Shown: positions 1 through 9,165 of the stretch, one piece after another
Layout of the letters: the number at the start of each line of letters is the position of its first letter
How positions within the stretch are numbered: position 1 is the first letter of the stretch
Source of the DNA: DATFDN01 sp963762525
GTDB taxonomy: Bacteria > Pseudomonadota > Alphaproteobacteria > Acetobacterales > Acetobacteraceae
Assembly: GCA_963762525.1 (NCBI GenBank)
Contig: CAVXKT010000003.1
Span: 861,713 to 925,712, forward strand
Direction of reading: 5' to 3'
Length of the DNA: 64,000 bases
Program-made: the position numbers and the translations under genes
Notes under the pieces: model-generated
The model's database searches: none
Told to the model about the DNA's origin: nothing
What the model saw: the letters and a program-made list of their open reading frames with translations, nothing else

Positions 1-24
1 GTGAACCAGGGAGACCGCCGCACC

Positions 25-1275
25 ATGACCACACACCATTCCCTCCTCACGGTCGAGGCCAATAGACGATCCTATCGCATCCCGACGACGCCGACCGTCG
101 CCGTTTGCATCGACGGCTCCGAGCCCGGCTACATCGAGGCGGCGATCGCCGCCGGCCTCGCGCCCAATCTCGACCGCATCATGCGGACCGGCACCAGCAC
201 GACCGCTAAATCGGTGATCCCGAGCTTCACGAACCCGAACAACATCTCGATCATCACCGGCCGGCCACCGTCGGTGCACGGGATCGCCGGCAACTACTTC
301 CTCGACCCCGCGAGCGGGCAGGAGGTGATGATGAACGACGCGAAGTTCATGCGCGCGGGCACCATCATGCAGGCTTTGCAGGACGCCGGCGCGCGGATCG
401 CCATCATCACCGCGAAGGACAAGCTGCGCACCCTGCTCGGCAACGGGCTCGACTGCTCGGCCGGCCACGCGGTCGGCTTCTCCGCCGAGAAGGCGGATAA
501 GGTGAGCGTCGCGGAGAACGGCATCGCCGACGTGCTGGGGCTGGTCGGGATGAAGCTGCCGGAGGTTTACTCGGCCGAACTCTCCGAACTGGTCTTCGCC
601 GCCGGCGTCAGGCTGCTGGAGACGATGCGCCCCGACGCCATGTACCTGTCGACCACCGACTACGTCCAGCACCGGGCCGCTCCCGGCTCGGCGGTCGCCA
701 ACAGCTTCTACGCGATGCTGGATCGCTACGTCGGCCAGCTCGACGCCGCCGGGGCGGTGGTGGCGCTGACCGCCGATCACGGCATGAACGACAAATACCT
801 GCCGGACGGCACGCCGGACGTGATCTATTTGCAGGATCGGTTCGACGCCTGGACCACGAAGGGCGCCTGCCGCGTCATCCTGCCGATCACCGATCCCTAT
901 GTCGCCCATCACGGCGCGCTCGGCTCGTTCGCCACCGCCTACCTGCCGCCGGGCGCCGATGCGATCGGCCTGCTTGATCGCCTGCGCGCACTCGACGGGG
1001 TGGCGCTCGCCATCGGCCGCGACGAGGCGTGCCGGCGTTTCGAGCTGCCGCCAGACAGGATCGGCGACCTCGTGATCCTCTCGACCCGCCACAAGGTGCT
1101 TGGCACCAGTCGCGACCGCCACGACCTGTCCGGCCTGACCGAGCCGCTGCGCTCGCATGGCGGCTTGACTGAGCAGACCGTGCCGATGATCGTCAACCGC
1201 AAGGTCGCCTTCCGGCCGAACCACGAACTCCGAAACTTCGACGTCTTCGACGTGGCGCTCAACCTCGTGCAGTGA
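25..1275 (+). CDS. phnA: phosphonoacetate hydrolase
   Basis: Alkaline-phosphatase-superfamily hydrolase that splits phosphonoacetate into acetate and phosphate in the cytoplasm, the last step of the phosphonoacetaldehyde dehydrogenase route of 2-aminoethylphosphonate (AEP) breakdown. The 416-residue protein starts at the ATG at 25, preceded by AGGGAG 11 bases upstream; the frame is also open back to a GTG at 1, so the true upstream border is outside view. Visible active-site elements are Asp30 in VCIDGSEPG, the nucleophile Thr69 in PSFTNPNN, the metal motifs STTDYVQH and TADHGMND, and the late histidine in HGGLTEQ. The frame is intact. phnY begins 8 bases after its stop, so the pair is presumably co-transcribed. 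Motifs and context make the call firm. Confidence 0.93.
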   Translation: MTTHHSLLTVEANRRSYRIPTTPTVAVCIDGSEPGYIEAAIAAGLAPNLDRIMRTGTSTTAKSVIPSFTNPNNISIITGRPPSVHGIAGNYFLDPASGQEVMMNDAKFMRAGTIMQALQDAGARIAIITAKDKLRTLLGNGLDCSAGHAVGFSAEKADKVSVAENGIADVLGLVGMKLPEVYSAELSELVFAAGVRLLETMRPDAMYLSTTDYVQHRAAPGSAVANSFYAMLDRYVGQLDAAGAVVALTADHGMNDKYLPDGTPDVIYLQDRFDAWTTKGACRVILPITDPYVAHHGALGSFATAYLPPGADAIGLLDRLRALDGVALAIGRDEACRRFELPPDRIGDLVILSTRHKVLGTSRDRHDLSGLTEPLRSHGGLTEQTVPMIVNRKVAFRPNHELRNFDVFDVALNLVQ

Positions 1276-1283
1276 GGACGGGC

Positions 1284-2735
1284 ATGACCATCCAGATCAG
1301 GCCGCCGGTCCGCCATGAGGCCATGCGGGTGGCCGGCCGCAAAGTGCGGACCGACGAACAGATCGAGGTCCTCAATCCCTATACCGGCCAGATCGTCGGC
1401 ACCGTGCCCGCCGCCCGTCCCGAGCATGTGCGAGAGGCTTTTGCCGCGGCGCGCGCCTTCAGGCCGCGGCTTTCGCGCTACGAACGCCAGCAGATCCTGC
1501 TGCGCACGGCCGACATGCTGCGCGACCGCAAGGAGGAGTTCGCCCGGCTTATCACCGCCGAGGCCGGACTGTGCTGGAAGGACTCGCTCTACGAGGCGAG
1601 CCGTGCCTACGACGTCTATTCGTTCGCCGCCCAGCTCACCATCCTCGACGATGGCGAGATCTATTCCTGCGACATCAGCCCGATGGGCAAGCAACGCAAG
1701 ATCTTCACCACCCGCGTGCCGCTGATGGGCGTGATTTCCGCCATCACCCCTTTCAACCACCCGCTCAACATGGTGAGCCACAAGATCGCGCCGGCGATTG
1801 CCACCAACAATCGCGTGGTGCTGAAGCCGACGGAGCTGACGCCGCTTACCGCACTGGCGCTGGCCGACGTGCTCTACGAAGCCGGGCTGCCGCCTGAGAT
1901 GCTGTCCGTGGTGACTGGCAACCCCTCGACCATGGGCGATTCCATGATCACTGATCCCGATGCAGATCTGGTCACCTTCACCGGTTCGGTCCGGGTCGGG
2001 AAATACATCGCCGAGAAGGCGGGCTACCGCCGGGTGGTGCTGGAACTTGGCGGCAACGACCCGCTGATCGTGATGGAGGACGCCGACCTCGACCGCGCGG
2101 CCGAGCTCGCCGTGACGGGCGCCACCAAGAACTCGGGCCAGCGCTGCACCGCGGTGAAGCGCATCCTGGTCGTCGAGAGCGTGGCTGAGGATTTCTCCCG
2201 CCTGGTGCTCACGAAGGCGCGCAAGCTCAGGGCTGGCGATCCGATGGACCCGACGGTGGATGTCGGCACCGTGATCCACGAGCGGGCGGCGCGGGAGTTC
2301 GAGCGCCGCGTGGTGGATGCAGTCGCGCGCGGCGCCAGGCTGCTGCACGGCAACGACCGGCAGGGCGCGCTCTATCCGCCCACCGTCGTCGATCACGTGC
2401 CGCATGACGCGGAGCTGGTGCGCGAGGAGACCTTCGGTCCGGTCATCCCCATCATCCGCTGCCCGGACGCGATCGACGAGGTGGTGCGGATCTCGAACTC
2501 GACCGCCTATGGCCTGTCCTCGGGAGTCTGCACCAATCGGCTCGATTACATCAGCCGCTTCATCAACGAGTTGGACGTCGGCACGGTGAACGTCTGGGAA
2601 GTGCCTGGCTACCGGATCGAGATGTCGCCCTTCGGCGGCATCAAGGATTCCGGCCTCGGCCACAAGGAAGGCGTGGTCGAGGCGATGAAGAGTTTCACCA
2701 ACGTGCGGACCTACTCGCTGCCCTGGAGCAGCTGA
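1284..2735 (+). CDS. phnY: phosphonoacetaldehyde dehydrogenase
   Basis: NAD(P)-dependent aldehyde dehydrogenase expected to oxidise phosphonoacetaldehyde to phosphonoacetate, feeding PhnA. The 483-residue protein has the usual ALDH layout: cofactor-binding FTGSVRVGKY, the general-base glutamate in LELGGNDP, and the catalytic cysteine in NSGQRCTAV at about residue 291. I chose the ATG at 1284, with GAGG six bases upstream, over the in-frame GTG at 1272 that overlaps the phnA stop. Sequence alone shows only an ALDH; the specific substrate is inferred from the adjacent phnA and the AEP transporter genes. The frame is intact, in contrast to the transporter genes that follow. Confidence 0.9.
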   Translation: MTIQIRPPVRHEAMRVAGRKVRTDEQIEVLNPYTGQIVGTVPAARPEHVREAFAAARAFRPRLSRYERQQILLRTADMLRDRKEEFARLITAEAGLCWKDSLYEASRAYDVYSFAAQLTILDDGEIYSCDISPMGKQRKIFTTRVPLMGVISAITPFNHPLNMVSHKIAPAIATNNRVVLKPTELTPLTALALADVLYEAGLPPEMLSVVTGNPSTMGDSMITDPDADLVTFTGSVRVGKYIAEKAGYRRVVLELGGNDPLIVMEDADLDRAAELAVTGATKNSGQRCTAVKRILVVESVAEDFSRLVLTKARKLRAGDPMDPTVDVGTVIHERAAREFERRVVDAVARGARLLHGNDRQGALYPPTVVDHVPHDAELVREETFGPVIPIIRCPDAIDEVVRISNSTAYGLSSGVCTNRLDYISRFINELDVGTVNVWEVPGYRIEMSPFGGIKDSGLGHKEGVVEAMKSFTNVRTYSLPWSS

Positions 2736-2780
2736 CTGGACGATTCCGCCGCAACGATACGTGCCTAGAAGCTGACAATG

Positions 2781-2817
2781 GAATAACAACGGGCCACGCA
2801 AAGAATAACACGGGCCA
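2781..2817. repeat. two imperfect direct repeats upstream of phnS
   Basis: GAATAACAACGGGCCA (2781-2796) is repeated as GAATAACACGGGCCA (2803-2817) with a 22-base period, about two helical turns, ending four bases before the phnS ribosome site. This AT-richer patch is the only sizeable gap in the phn operon (2736-2836). It could be a tandem operator or the start of a second promoter; function is inference. Confidence 0.45.
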
Positions 2818-2836
2818 AGTAGAGAGGAGGCATCAC

Positions 2837-3864
2837 ATGCGTCTGAAGAACGTCGCCATCGCCGTCCTGGTCGCGATGGGTCTGGGCTCCGGACCCGTGC
2901 TGGCGCAGTCAGTCGTGACGATCTACAGCGCCGACGGCCTGCACGACGGTTCGCCGAACTGGTACCAGACCCAGTTCGATGCCTTCACCAAGGCCACCGG
3001 CATCAAGGTCCAGTACGTCGAAGGCGGTTCGGCGGTGGTGGTCGACCGGGTGGCGAAGGAGAAATCCAACCCGCAGGCCGATGTCCTGGTGACCTTGCCG
3101 CCGTTCATCCAGAAGGCGGCGGCGGACGGGCTGCTACAGCCGTACACGCCGGCCGGGGCGGACCAGATTCCCGCCGCCGAGAAGGACGCGCAGGGCCGGT
3201 TTTTTCCGCTGGTGAACAACTACACCGATTTCATCTACGACGCGTCGGCACTGCCCCAGCCGCCGCAGACCTTCAAGGACCTGCTGGAGCCGAAGTTCAA
3301 GAATAAGATTCAATACTCCACCCCTGGCCAGGCCGGCGACGGGACGGCGGTGATGCTGCTCGTGATCCATGCCTTCGGTAGCCAGGATGCCGGTTTTGCC
3401 TATCTGAAGGCCTTGCAGGCCAACAATCTCGGTCCCTCGTCATCGACCGGACGGCTGACCGCGCTGGTCAACAAGGGCGAGCTCTGGGTCGCCAATGGCG
3501 ATATCCAGATGAACACCTCGCAGATGGGGCAGAACCCCAACATCCGCGTGTTCTGGCTGGCGGGGCCGGACGGCAAGCGATCGACGGTGGCGCTGCCCTA
3601 TTATATTGGCCTGGTGCAAGGCGCGCCGCACCCCGACGCCGGAAAGAAGCTGATCGACTTCCTGCTGAGCAAGGACGCGCAGATGCAGGTGAGCACGGTC
3701 GCCCAGGGCTTTCCGGTCCGCCAGGACGTGCAGGCGAGCGACGAGAACTCCGTGAAGATGCATGAGCTGATGAAGGGGGTCACGGTCGTCATGCCGGATT
3801 GGCCGCAGGTGTCGACGAATCTGCAGCAGGACGTGGCGCGCTGGCATCGGGAGACCGGAAGCTG

Positions 3865-3865
<1 letters not shown>
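2837..3865 (+). CDS. phnS: AEP ABC transporter substrate-binding protein
   Basis: Periplasmic solute-binding protein of the iron/AEP-type family (extracellular binding protein type 1), expected to capture 2-aminoethylphosphonate for the PhnTUV permease. 342 residues, intact. The N-terminus is a classic Sec signal peptide (basic MRLKN, hydrophobic core, cleavage probably after Ala23 in PVLAQS). The mature part starts VVTIYSADGLHDGS and contains PQADVLVTLPPF and QAGDGTAVMLL stretches typical of the PhnS group. Start ATG 2837 has a strong GAGAGGAGG six bases upstream. Its stop overlaps the next start (TGATG). A related Fe3+-binding role cannot be excluded from sequence, but phnA-phnY next door favours AEP. 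Confidence 0.87.
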
Positions 3866-5020
<1,155 letters not shown>

Positions 5021-5028
<8 letters not shown>

Positions 5029-5897
5029 CATCGCCGCCCCCATGGCACCGCCGACCCCGCTCAATGTCGGCTGGGCCTGGATCGCGCCGCCGCTGCTGGT
5101 CCTGACCGGGCTGTTCTTCTATCCGCTGGCGCTCATCATCCGCAGAATCGCTGGTCGGCGACGGCCAGGCGGCGTCGCTCGCGCACTATGGCGCAGTGTT
5201 CGGCTCGGCCCTGTTCCGCGACGCCTTGCTTCACACGATCGGCATCGCGGTGGCCGCCAGCGCGGGCTGCCTCGTGCTCGGCTTCGTCCTTGCGCTGGTA
5301 TTGTCCTTCGTGCCGTTTCCCGGCGCGCGCCTGCTCGCGCGGCTGATCGACACGTTCATCGCCCTGCCGACCTTCCTGGTCGCGCTGTCCTTCACCTTCA
5401 TCTACGGCTCGGCGGGATTGCTGAATGCGTCGCTGATGGACGCGCTGCATCTGAAGCTGCCGCCGGTTGACTTTCTCTATTCCCCTTGGGGTGTGATCCT
5501 GGCCGAGATCACCGTCTACACTCCGTTTGTCCTGCGCCCGCTGCTGGCGAGCTTCTCGCTGATCGAGCCGGCTCAGATCGAGGTGGCGAGCAGCCTGGGC
5601 GCGGGGGCCTGGCGCATCATCCGCCAGGTGATCCTGCCGGCCGCCATTCCCGCCCTGCTGGCCGGCGGCAGCCTGTGCCTGCTGCTGACGGTGAACGAGT
5701 TCGGCATCGTGCTGTTCATCGGCGCCAAGGGCGTGATCACCCTGCCGCTGCTGGTCTACGACAAGGCGATCCAGGAATTCGACTATACGACCGCCTGCGT
5801 CATCGCGGTCGTCAACATCGCGCTCTCGCTCGCCCTCTATTCGCTCTATCGGCTCGTCATGGCCCGGTTCGGAGGCGCGCGTGCTGGTCTGGTCTAG
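5021..5897 (+). CDS. phnU: AEP ABC transporter permease 1 (one frameshift)
   Basis: Inner-membrane permease, binding-protein-dependent transport family. After an N-terminal membrane segment (WIAPPLLVLTGLFFYPLAL) the frame shifts once near 5147, then continues FGSALFRDALLHTIGIA through five further hydrophobic segments. The EAA-loop region reads ASSLGAGAWRIIRQVILPA, the contact site for the ATPase. The length 877 = 3x292+1 fits one extra base. It starts inside the end of phnT and ends inside phnV, so the permease pair is coupled. Confidence 0.82.
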
Positions 5898-6682
5898 ATC
5901 CGGCCGCGCGGCGGCGTGGCTGCTGATCGCCCTGCTGTTCGGGGTGATCTACGGCTTGCCCGCCGCCGTGATCGCCCTCGCCAGCTTCGCCGGGCAGTGG
6001 AACGGCGTGCTGCCGAGCCATCTGACCTTGGCGCATTACGCCAGTGCGCTGCATGGCGATTCGGGGGCGGAACTGCGCGTCAGCCTGCTCACCGGGGCGA
6101 TGGCGAGCGCGGTGGCGCTGGTGGTCGGCACCTGGGCGGCGCTCGCGCTGCGGCACGCTGCGCGGCGTGTCGCGTCGCGTGCTCGACGTCGTCTTCTTCA
6201 TCCCGAGCGCGGTGCCTTCCGTCTCGGTCGGGCCTCGGCCTGCTGGTGGCGTTCAGCCAGCCGCCGGTGCTGCTGAACGGCACCGTCGCGATCGTGGTGG
6301 CGGCCCACCTCACCCTGATCTCCGCCTTCACCTACGGCAACGTCTCGGCCGGCCTGGCGCGGCTCGGTCCGGAGTTCGAGCAGATGGCCGAGAGCCTCGG
6401 CGCCCGGCCGGCCTACCGGCTGCGCCGCGTCACCCTGCCGCTGGTCACGCCTTACATGATCGCCGCGTTCAGCCTCAGCTTCGCGCTGTCGATGGGCGAA
6501 CTGGGCGCCACGGTGATGGTGTATCCGCCCGGCTGGGTGACGTTGCCGGTCGGCATCTTCGCGCTACGGATCGCGGCGACATCTTCCAGGGCGCCGCGCT
6601 CACGATCCTTCTGGCCGCCGCCACGCTCGCGGTGCTCGTCGGCCTGTCGAACATCCCGACCAAGGCCGCGCTGCGCCGATAG
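5881..6682 (+). CDS. phnV: AEP ABC transporter permease 2 (frameshifted)
   Basis: Second membrane subunit of the importer, about 266 residues when read over shifts near 6150, 6225 and 6572. Recognisable parts are VLDVVFFIPSAVPSVSVG, GLGLLVAFSQPPVLLNG, the EAA loop AESLGARPAYRLRRVTLP and the end GDIFQGAALTILL. The first two shifts look like single inserted G residues (ctgcGgcacg, gtcGggcctc), the third like a lost base. Start GTG 5881 overlaps the phnU stop at 5895-5897. Only 14 bases separate its stop from the convergent stop of the PLP enzyme; I see no terminator hairpin there. Confidence 0.78.
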
Positions 6683-6696
6683 GCGGCGCCGCGCGG

Positions 6697-8076
6697 CTAC
6701 CCGGCGATCGCCGCTTCGATGATGTCGAGCGCGCGTCCCATCTCCGCCTCGGTGACGATCAGCGGCGGCGTGAGCGTGAGCACGTTGCCCATCGTGGTCT
6801 TGAACGACAGCCCGCGATCGAGGGCGCGATAGAGAACCGCCTCCGCCAGATCCGGGTCGGGCGTCTTGTCGTCGCGGCTCTTGACGAGATCGATGCCGAG
6901 CAGCAGGCCGCGCGCCGCGCACGTCCCCGATCGACTGCAGGCGGCGCTTCATCGCGTCCAGGCGCTCCAGGGCCATCGCGCCGACCCGGGCGGCGTTTTA
7001 ACCAGGTCTTCCTCCTCGATGATCTCGATGGTGGTCAGCGCGGCGCGGGTGGTGACCGGGTTCTTCTCGTGCGTGTAGTGGCCGAAGGCCCAGGCCGCTC
7101 CGAGGTCGAGTTCCGGCTTCGCAACCACGGCGGCGATCGGCAGGATGCCGCCGCCCAGCGCCTTGCCCAGCACCAGGATGTCGGGAACCACGCCGTCATG
7201 CTCGCAGGCGAACATGCGGCCGGTCTTGCCGAGGCCGGTCGGGATTTCGTCGAAGATGAGCAGGACGCCGTGCCGGTCGCACGCCTCGCGCACGCTGCTG
7301 CCAGTAGCCGGGCGGCGGCAGATAGGGCACCGCGCGCGCCGGTTCGGCGACCAGTGCCGCGACATCGCCCTCGCGCGCGAGCACGTAGTCGACCATGTTC
7401 GCGCACGCCATCCGGCACTGCTCGAGAAGCGGCTGGCCGTCGGCGTCCACCGCATGGCCATAGGGACAGCGGTAGCAGGCGAACGGCGCGACGTGCTGCG
7501 CGCCGGCGACAAGGGGCGCCGCGGGGCCGGAGCGGAACAGCGCCTCGCCCTGACAGGCTGGCCGCGCCAAAGCCGGCGCCGTGGAAGGAATCCCAGAACG
7601 ACAGCGTCTTGAAGCGCCCGGTCGCCGCGCGCGCCAGCTTGATCGCCACTTCGACGGCATCCGAGCCGCCGGTCGTGAACAGCACCTTCGAGAGATCGCC
7701 CGGCGCGATGGCGCCGAGCTTCTCGGCCAGCAGCACGGCGGGCTCGCACGCATAGCGGCGCGGCGCGAAGGACAGCGCGTCCATCTGCTCGGCGATGGCC
7801 GGCTCAGGCGCGGATGGCCGTAGCCGATGTGATGGACGTTGTTGCCGTGGAAATCCATGAAGCGGCGCCCGGCCGTATCCTCGATCCAGATCCCTTCCGC
7901 GCTGGCGATGGCATTGAGGCAGGGCGTGGAGACGGATTGACGCAGGAACGCCGCTGCATCGCGGGCGAGCAGCGCGCGCCCGCGGCGTCGAGATTGCGCT
8001 TCTGCCACTCGGCGCGCCGGCCGGTCAGGTTGGTGTCGCCCTCCGATTCCGGCAGCCCGCCTGCATGATCGCTCAT
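6697..8076 (-). CDS. pbfA: class III PLP enzyme, PbfA-like (frameshifted)
   Basis: Fold-type I, class III aminotransferase-family enzyme of about 459 residues. In an AEP locus with phnY and phnA the best candidate is PbfA, the lyase that releases ammonia from (R)-1-hydroxy-2-aminoethylphosphonate to give phosphonoacetaldehyde; a class III AEP transaminase is the alternative. Seen: N-terminal RRAEWQKRNLD, GYGHPRL, PLP phosphate loop FTTGGSDAVEVAIKLAR, FDEIPTGLGKTGRMF, and the Schiff-base lysine in ILVLGKALGGGILP. About six frameshifts (near 7960, 7810, 7560, 7305, 6995, 6920). Start ATG 8076 follows AGGAGG by five bases. Divergent from the DeoR-type regulator. The symbol is by analogy, not proof. 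Confidence 0.72.
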
Positions 8077-8213
8077 CACCACCTCCTATCGCAGCCGGAT
8101 GAGCAGCACGCCGCCCACGGAAGGCCGTCGATCACGAACAGCGCCGCGGCATAGGCGTTGGCGTCCCCGGCGGTGCGCGCCGGTCCCGCTCTCGGGCCGT
8201 GGGATTCGTCCAT
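8076..8213 (-). CDS. possible 45-residue leader ORF before the PLP gene
   Basis: A short reading frame starts at ATG 8213 (MDESHGPRAG) and ends with a TGA that overlaps the start of the PLP enzyme (TGATG), so it contains that gene's ribosome site. A one-base shift would instead end it at the TAG at 8089-8091 with a GGVLLIRLR tail. Its own ribosome site is weak. It may be a coupled leader peptide, a remnant, or chance; I do not recognise the product. Confidence 0.25.
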   Translation of the reverse strand: MDESHGPRAGPARTAGDANAYAAALFVIDGLPWAACCSSGCDRRW

Positions 8214-8251
8214 TTCGCCCGCCCGGCCTTTTCGACCACTCCCGGTATATC

Positions 8252-8267
8252 CACATATTGCCATGTG
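8252..8267. promoter_or_regulatory. inverted repeat in the divergent promoter region
   Basis: CACAT and ATGTG form a perfect five-base dyad around a six-base centre, in the AT-richest part of the gap between the divergent PLP gene and the DeoR-family gene, 35 bases before the regulator's start. This is a typical place for an autoregulatory operator; binding by the DeoR protein is inference. Confidence 0.4.
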
Positions 8268-8302
8268 TCCGCCCATAACGCCACACCCCGGGAGCCGCCA
8301 CG

Positions 8303-9088
8303 GTGATCCCGACCCGACCCGCCAGACCTCTCGCGACCTCCCGCCATGACGAAATCCTCAGGCGGGTCGCGGCAACCGGGTCGGTCAGCGTGAGCGAACT
8401 CACCGGGCTGTTCGGCGTCTCCCGCGAAACAATCCGGCGCGACTTCAGCCTCCTTGCGGGGCGGGGTCTGCTGGACATCGTGCATGGCGGCGCCGCGCGA
8501 CGCGAGGCGAGCGAGCCGGCCCTCGACCGTCGTGCCTCGGAGAATGCGCGCGGCAAGGCCGCCATCGGCCGATTCGCGGCGAGCTTCGTCGAGGACGGGA
8601 TGGTCGTGCTGCTCGATTCCGGCACGACGACTCTCGCCGTGGCGCGGGCGCTGACCGTCCGGCGCGGCCTGACCATCTGCACCGGCAGCCTCGCGATCGC
8701 GCAGCTGCTCTGCCGGTTGCCGGCGACGCGCGTGCATCTCCTGGGCGGGGAGATCGACCCGAACGACGAGGCGACGTCCGGCATCGACACGCTCGAAGCG
8801 ATCGGCCGGTTTCGGGTGGACGTCGCCTTCATCGGAGTCGGCGGCGTGTCGGATGGCGGCGAGATCACCGACTACACGAGGGTTGGCGCCGAGCAGCGGG
8901 GGCGGATGATCTCGGCCGCGCGCCGGGCCTATCTCGTGGTCGATCGCACCAAATTCGGCCGCCTGACGCCGGTCCGCATTCCCAACCCCGGCGCGGCGGC
9001 GGGCATGATCGTGGATGCGCCGCCCCAAGCCGAGACCATCGCGGCACTGGCCGCCCGCGGCTTGCGCCTGATTGTCGCCACTCCCTGA
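8303..9088 (+). CDS. DeoR-family transcriptional regulator
   Basis: 261-residue, intact regulator with a DeoR N-terminal winged helix (residues about 14-65, with VSELTGLFGVSRETIRRD and the DeoR signature continuing to LDIVHGGA) and the C-terminal sugar-phosphate-isomerase-like DeoRC sensor domain (VLLDSGTTTLAVARAL, HLLGGEIDPN, DVAFIGVGGV, RAYLVVDRTKFGR). Start is GTG 8303 with GGGAGCC upstream; no in-frame ATG fits better. Family members usually repress and respond to a phosphorylated small molecule, which fits a phosphonate or its aldehyde as inducer here, although AEP loci more often use GntR or LysR types. It probably controls the divergent PLP gene and perhaps the FAD enzyme downstream. 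Confidence 0.88.
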   Translation: MIPTRPARPLATSRHDEILRRVAATGSVSVSELTGLFGVSRETIRRDFSLLAGRGLLDIVHGGAARREASEPALDRRASENARGKAAIGRFAASFVEDGMVVLLDSGTTTLAVARALTVRRGLTICTGSLAIAQLLCRLPATRVHLLGGEIDPNDEATSGIDTLEAIGRFRVDVAFIGVGGVSDGGEITDYTRVGAEQRGRMISAARRAYLVVDRTKFGRLTPVRIPNPGAAAGMIVDAPPQAETIAALAARGLRLIVATP

Positions 9089-9165
9089 GTGTGTGATTTC
9101 GCAGCTTAGTGTTGCGTTATGTGGCACCTTGTCATACCTTGCCGGCACGCAAGCGGGAGCCAACA

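Noticed and set aside
939..2801. 620-residue frame on the minus strand
   Set aside because: Antisense shadow of phnA and phnY: His/Arg-rich, no motif, no ribosome site.
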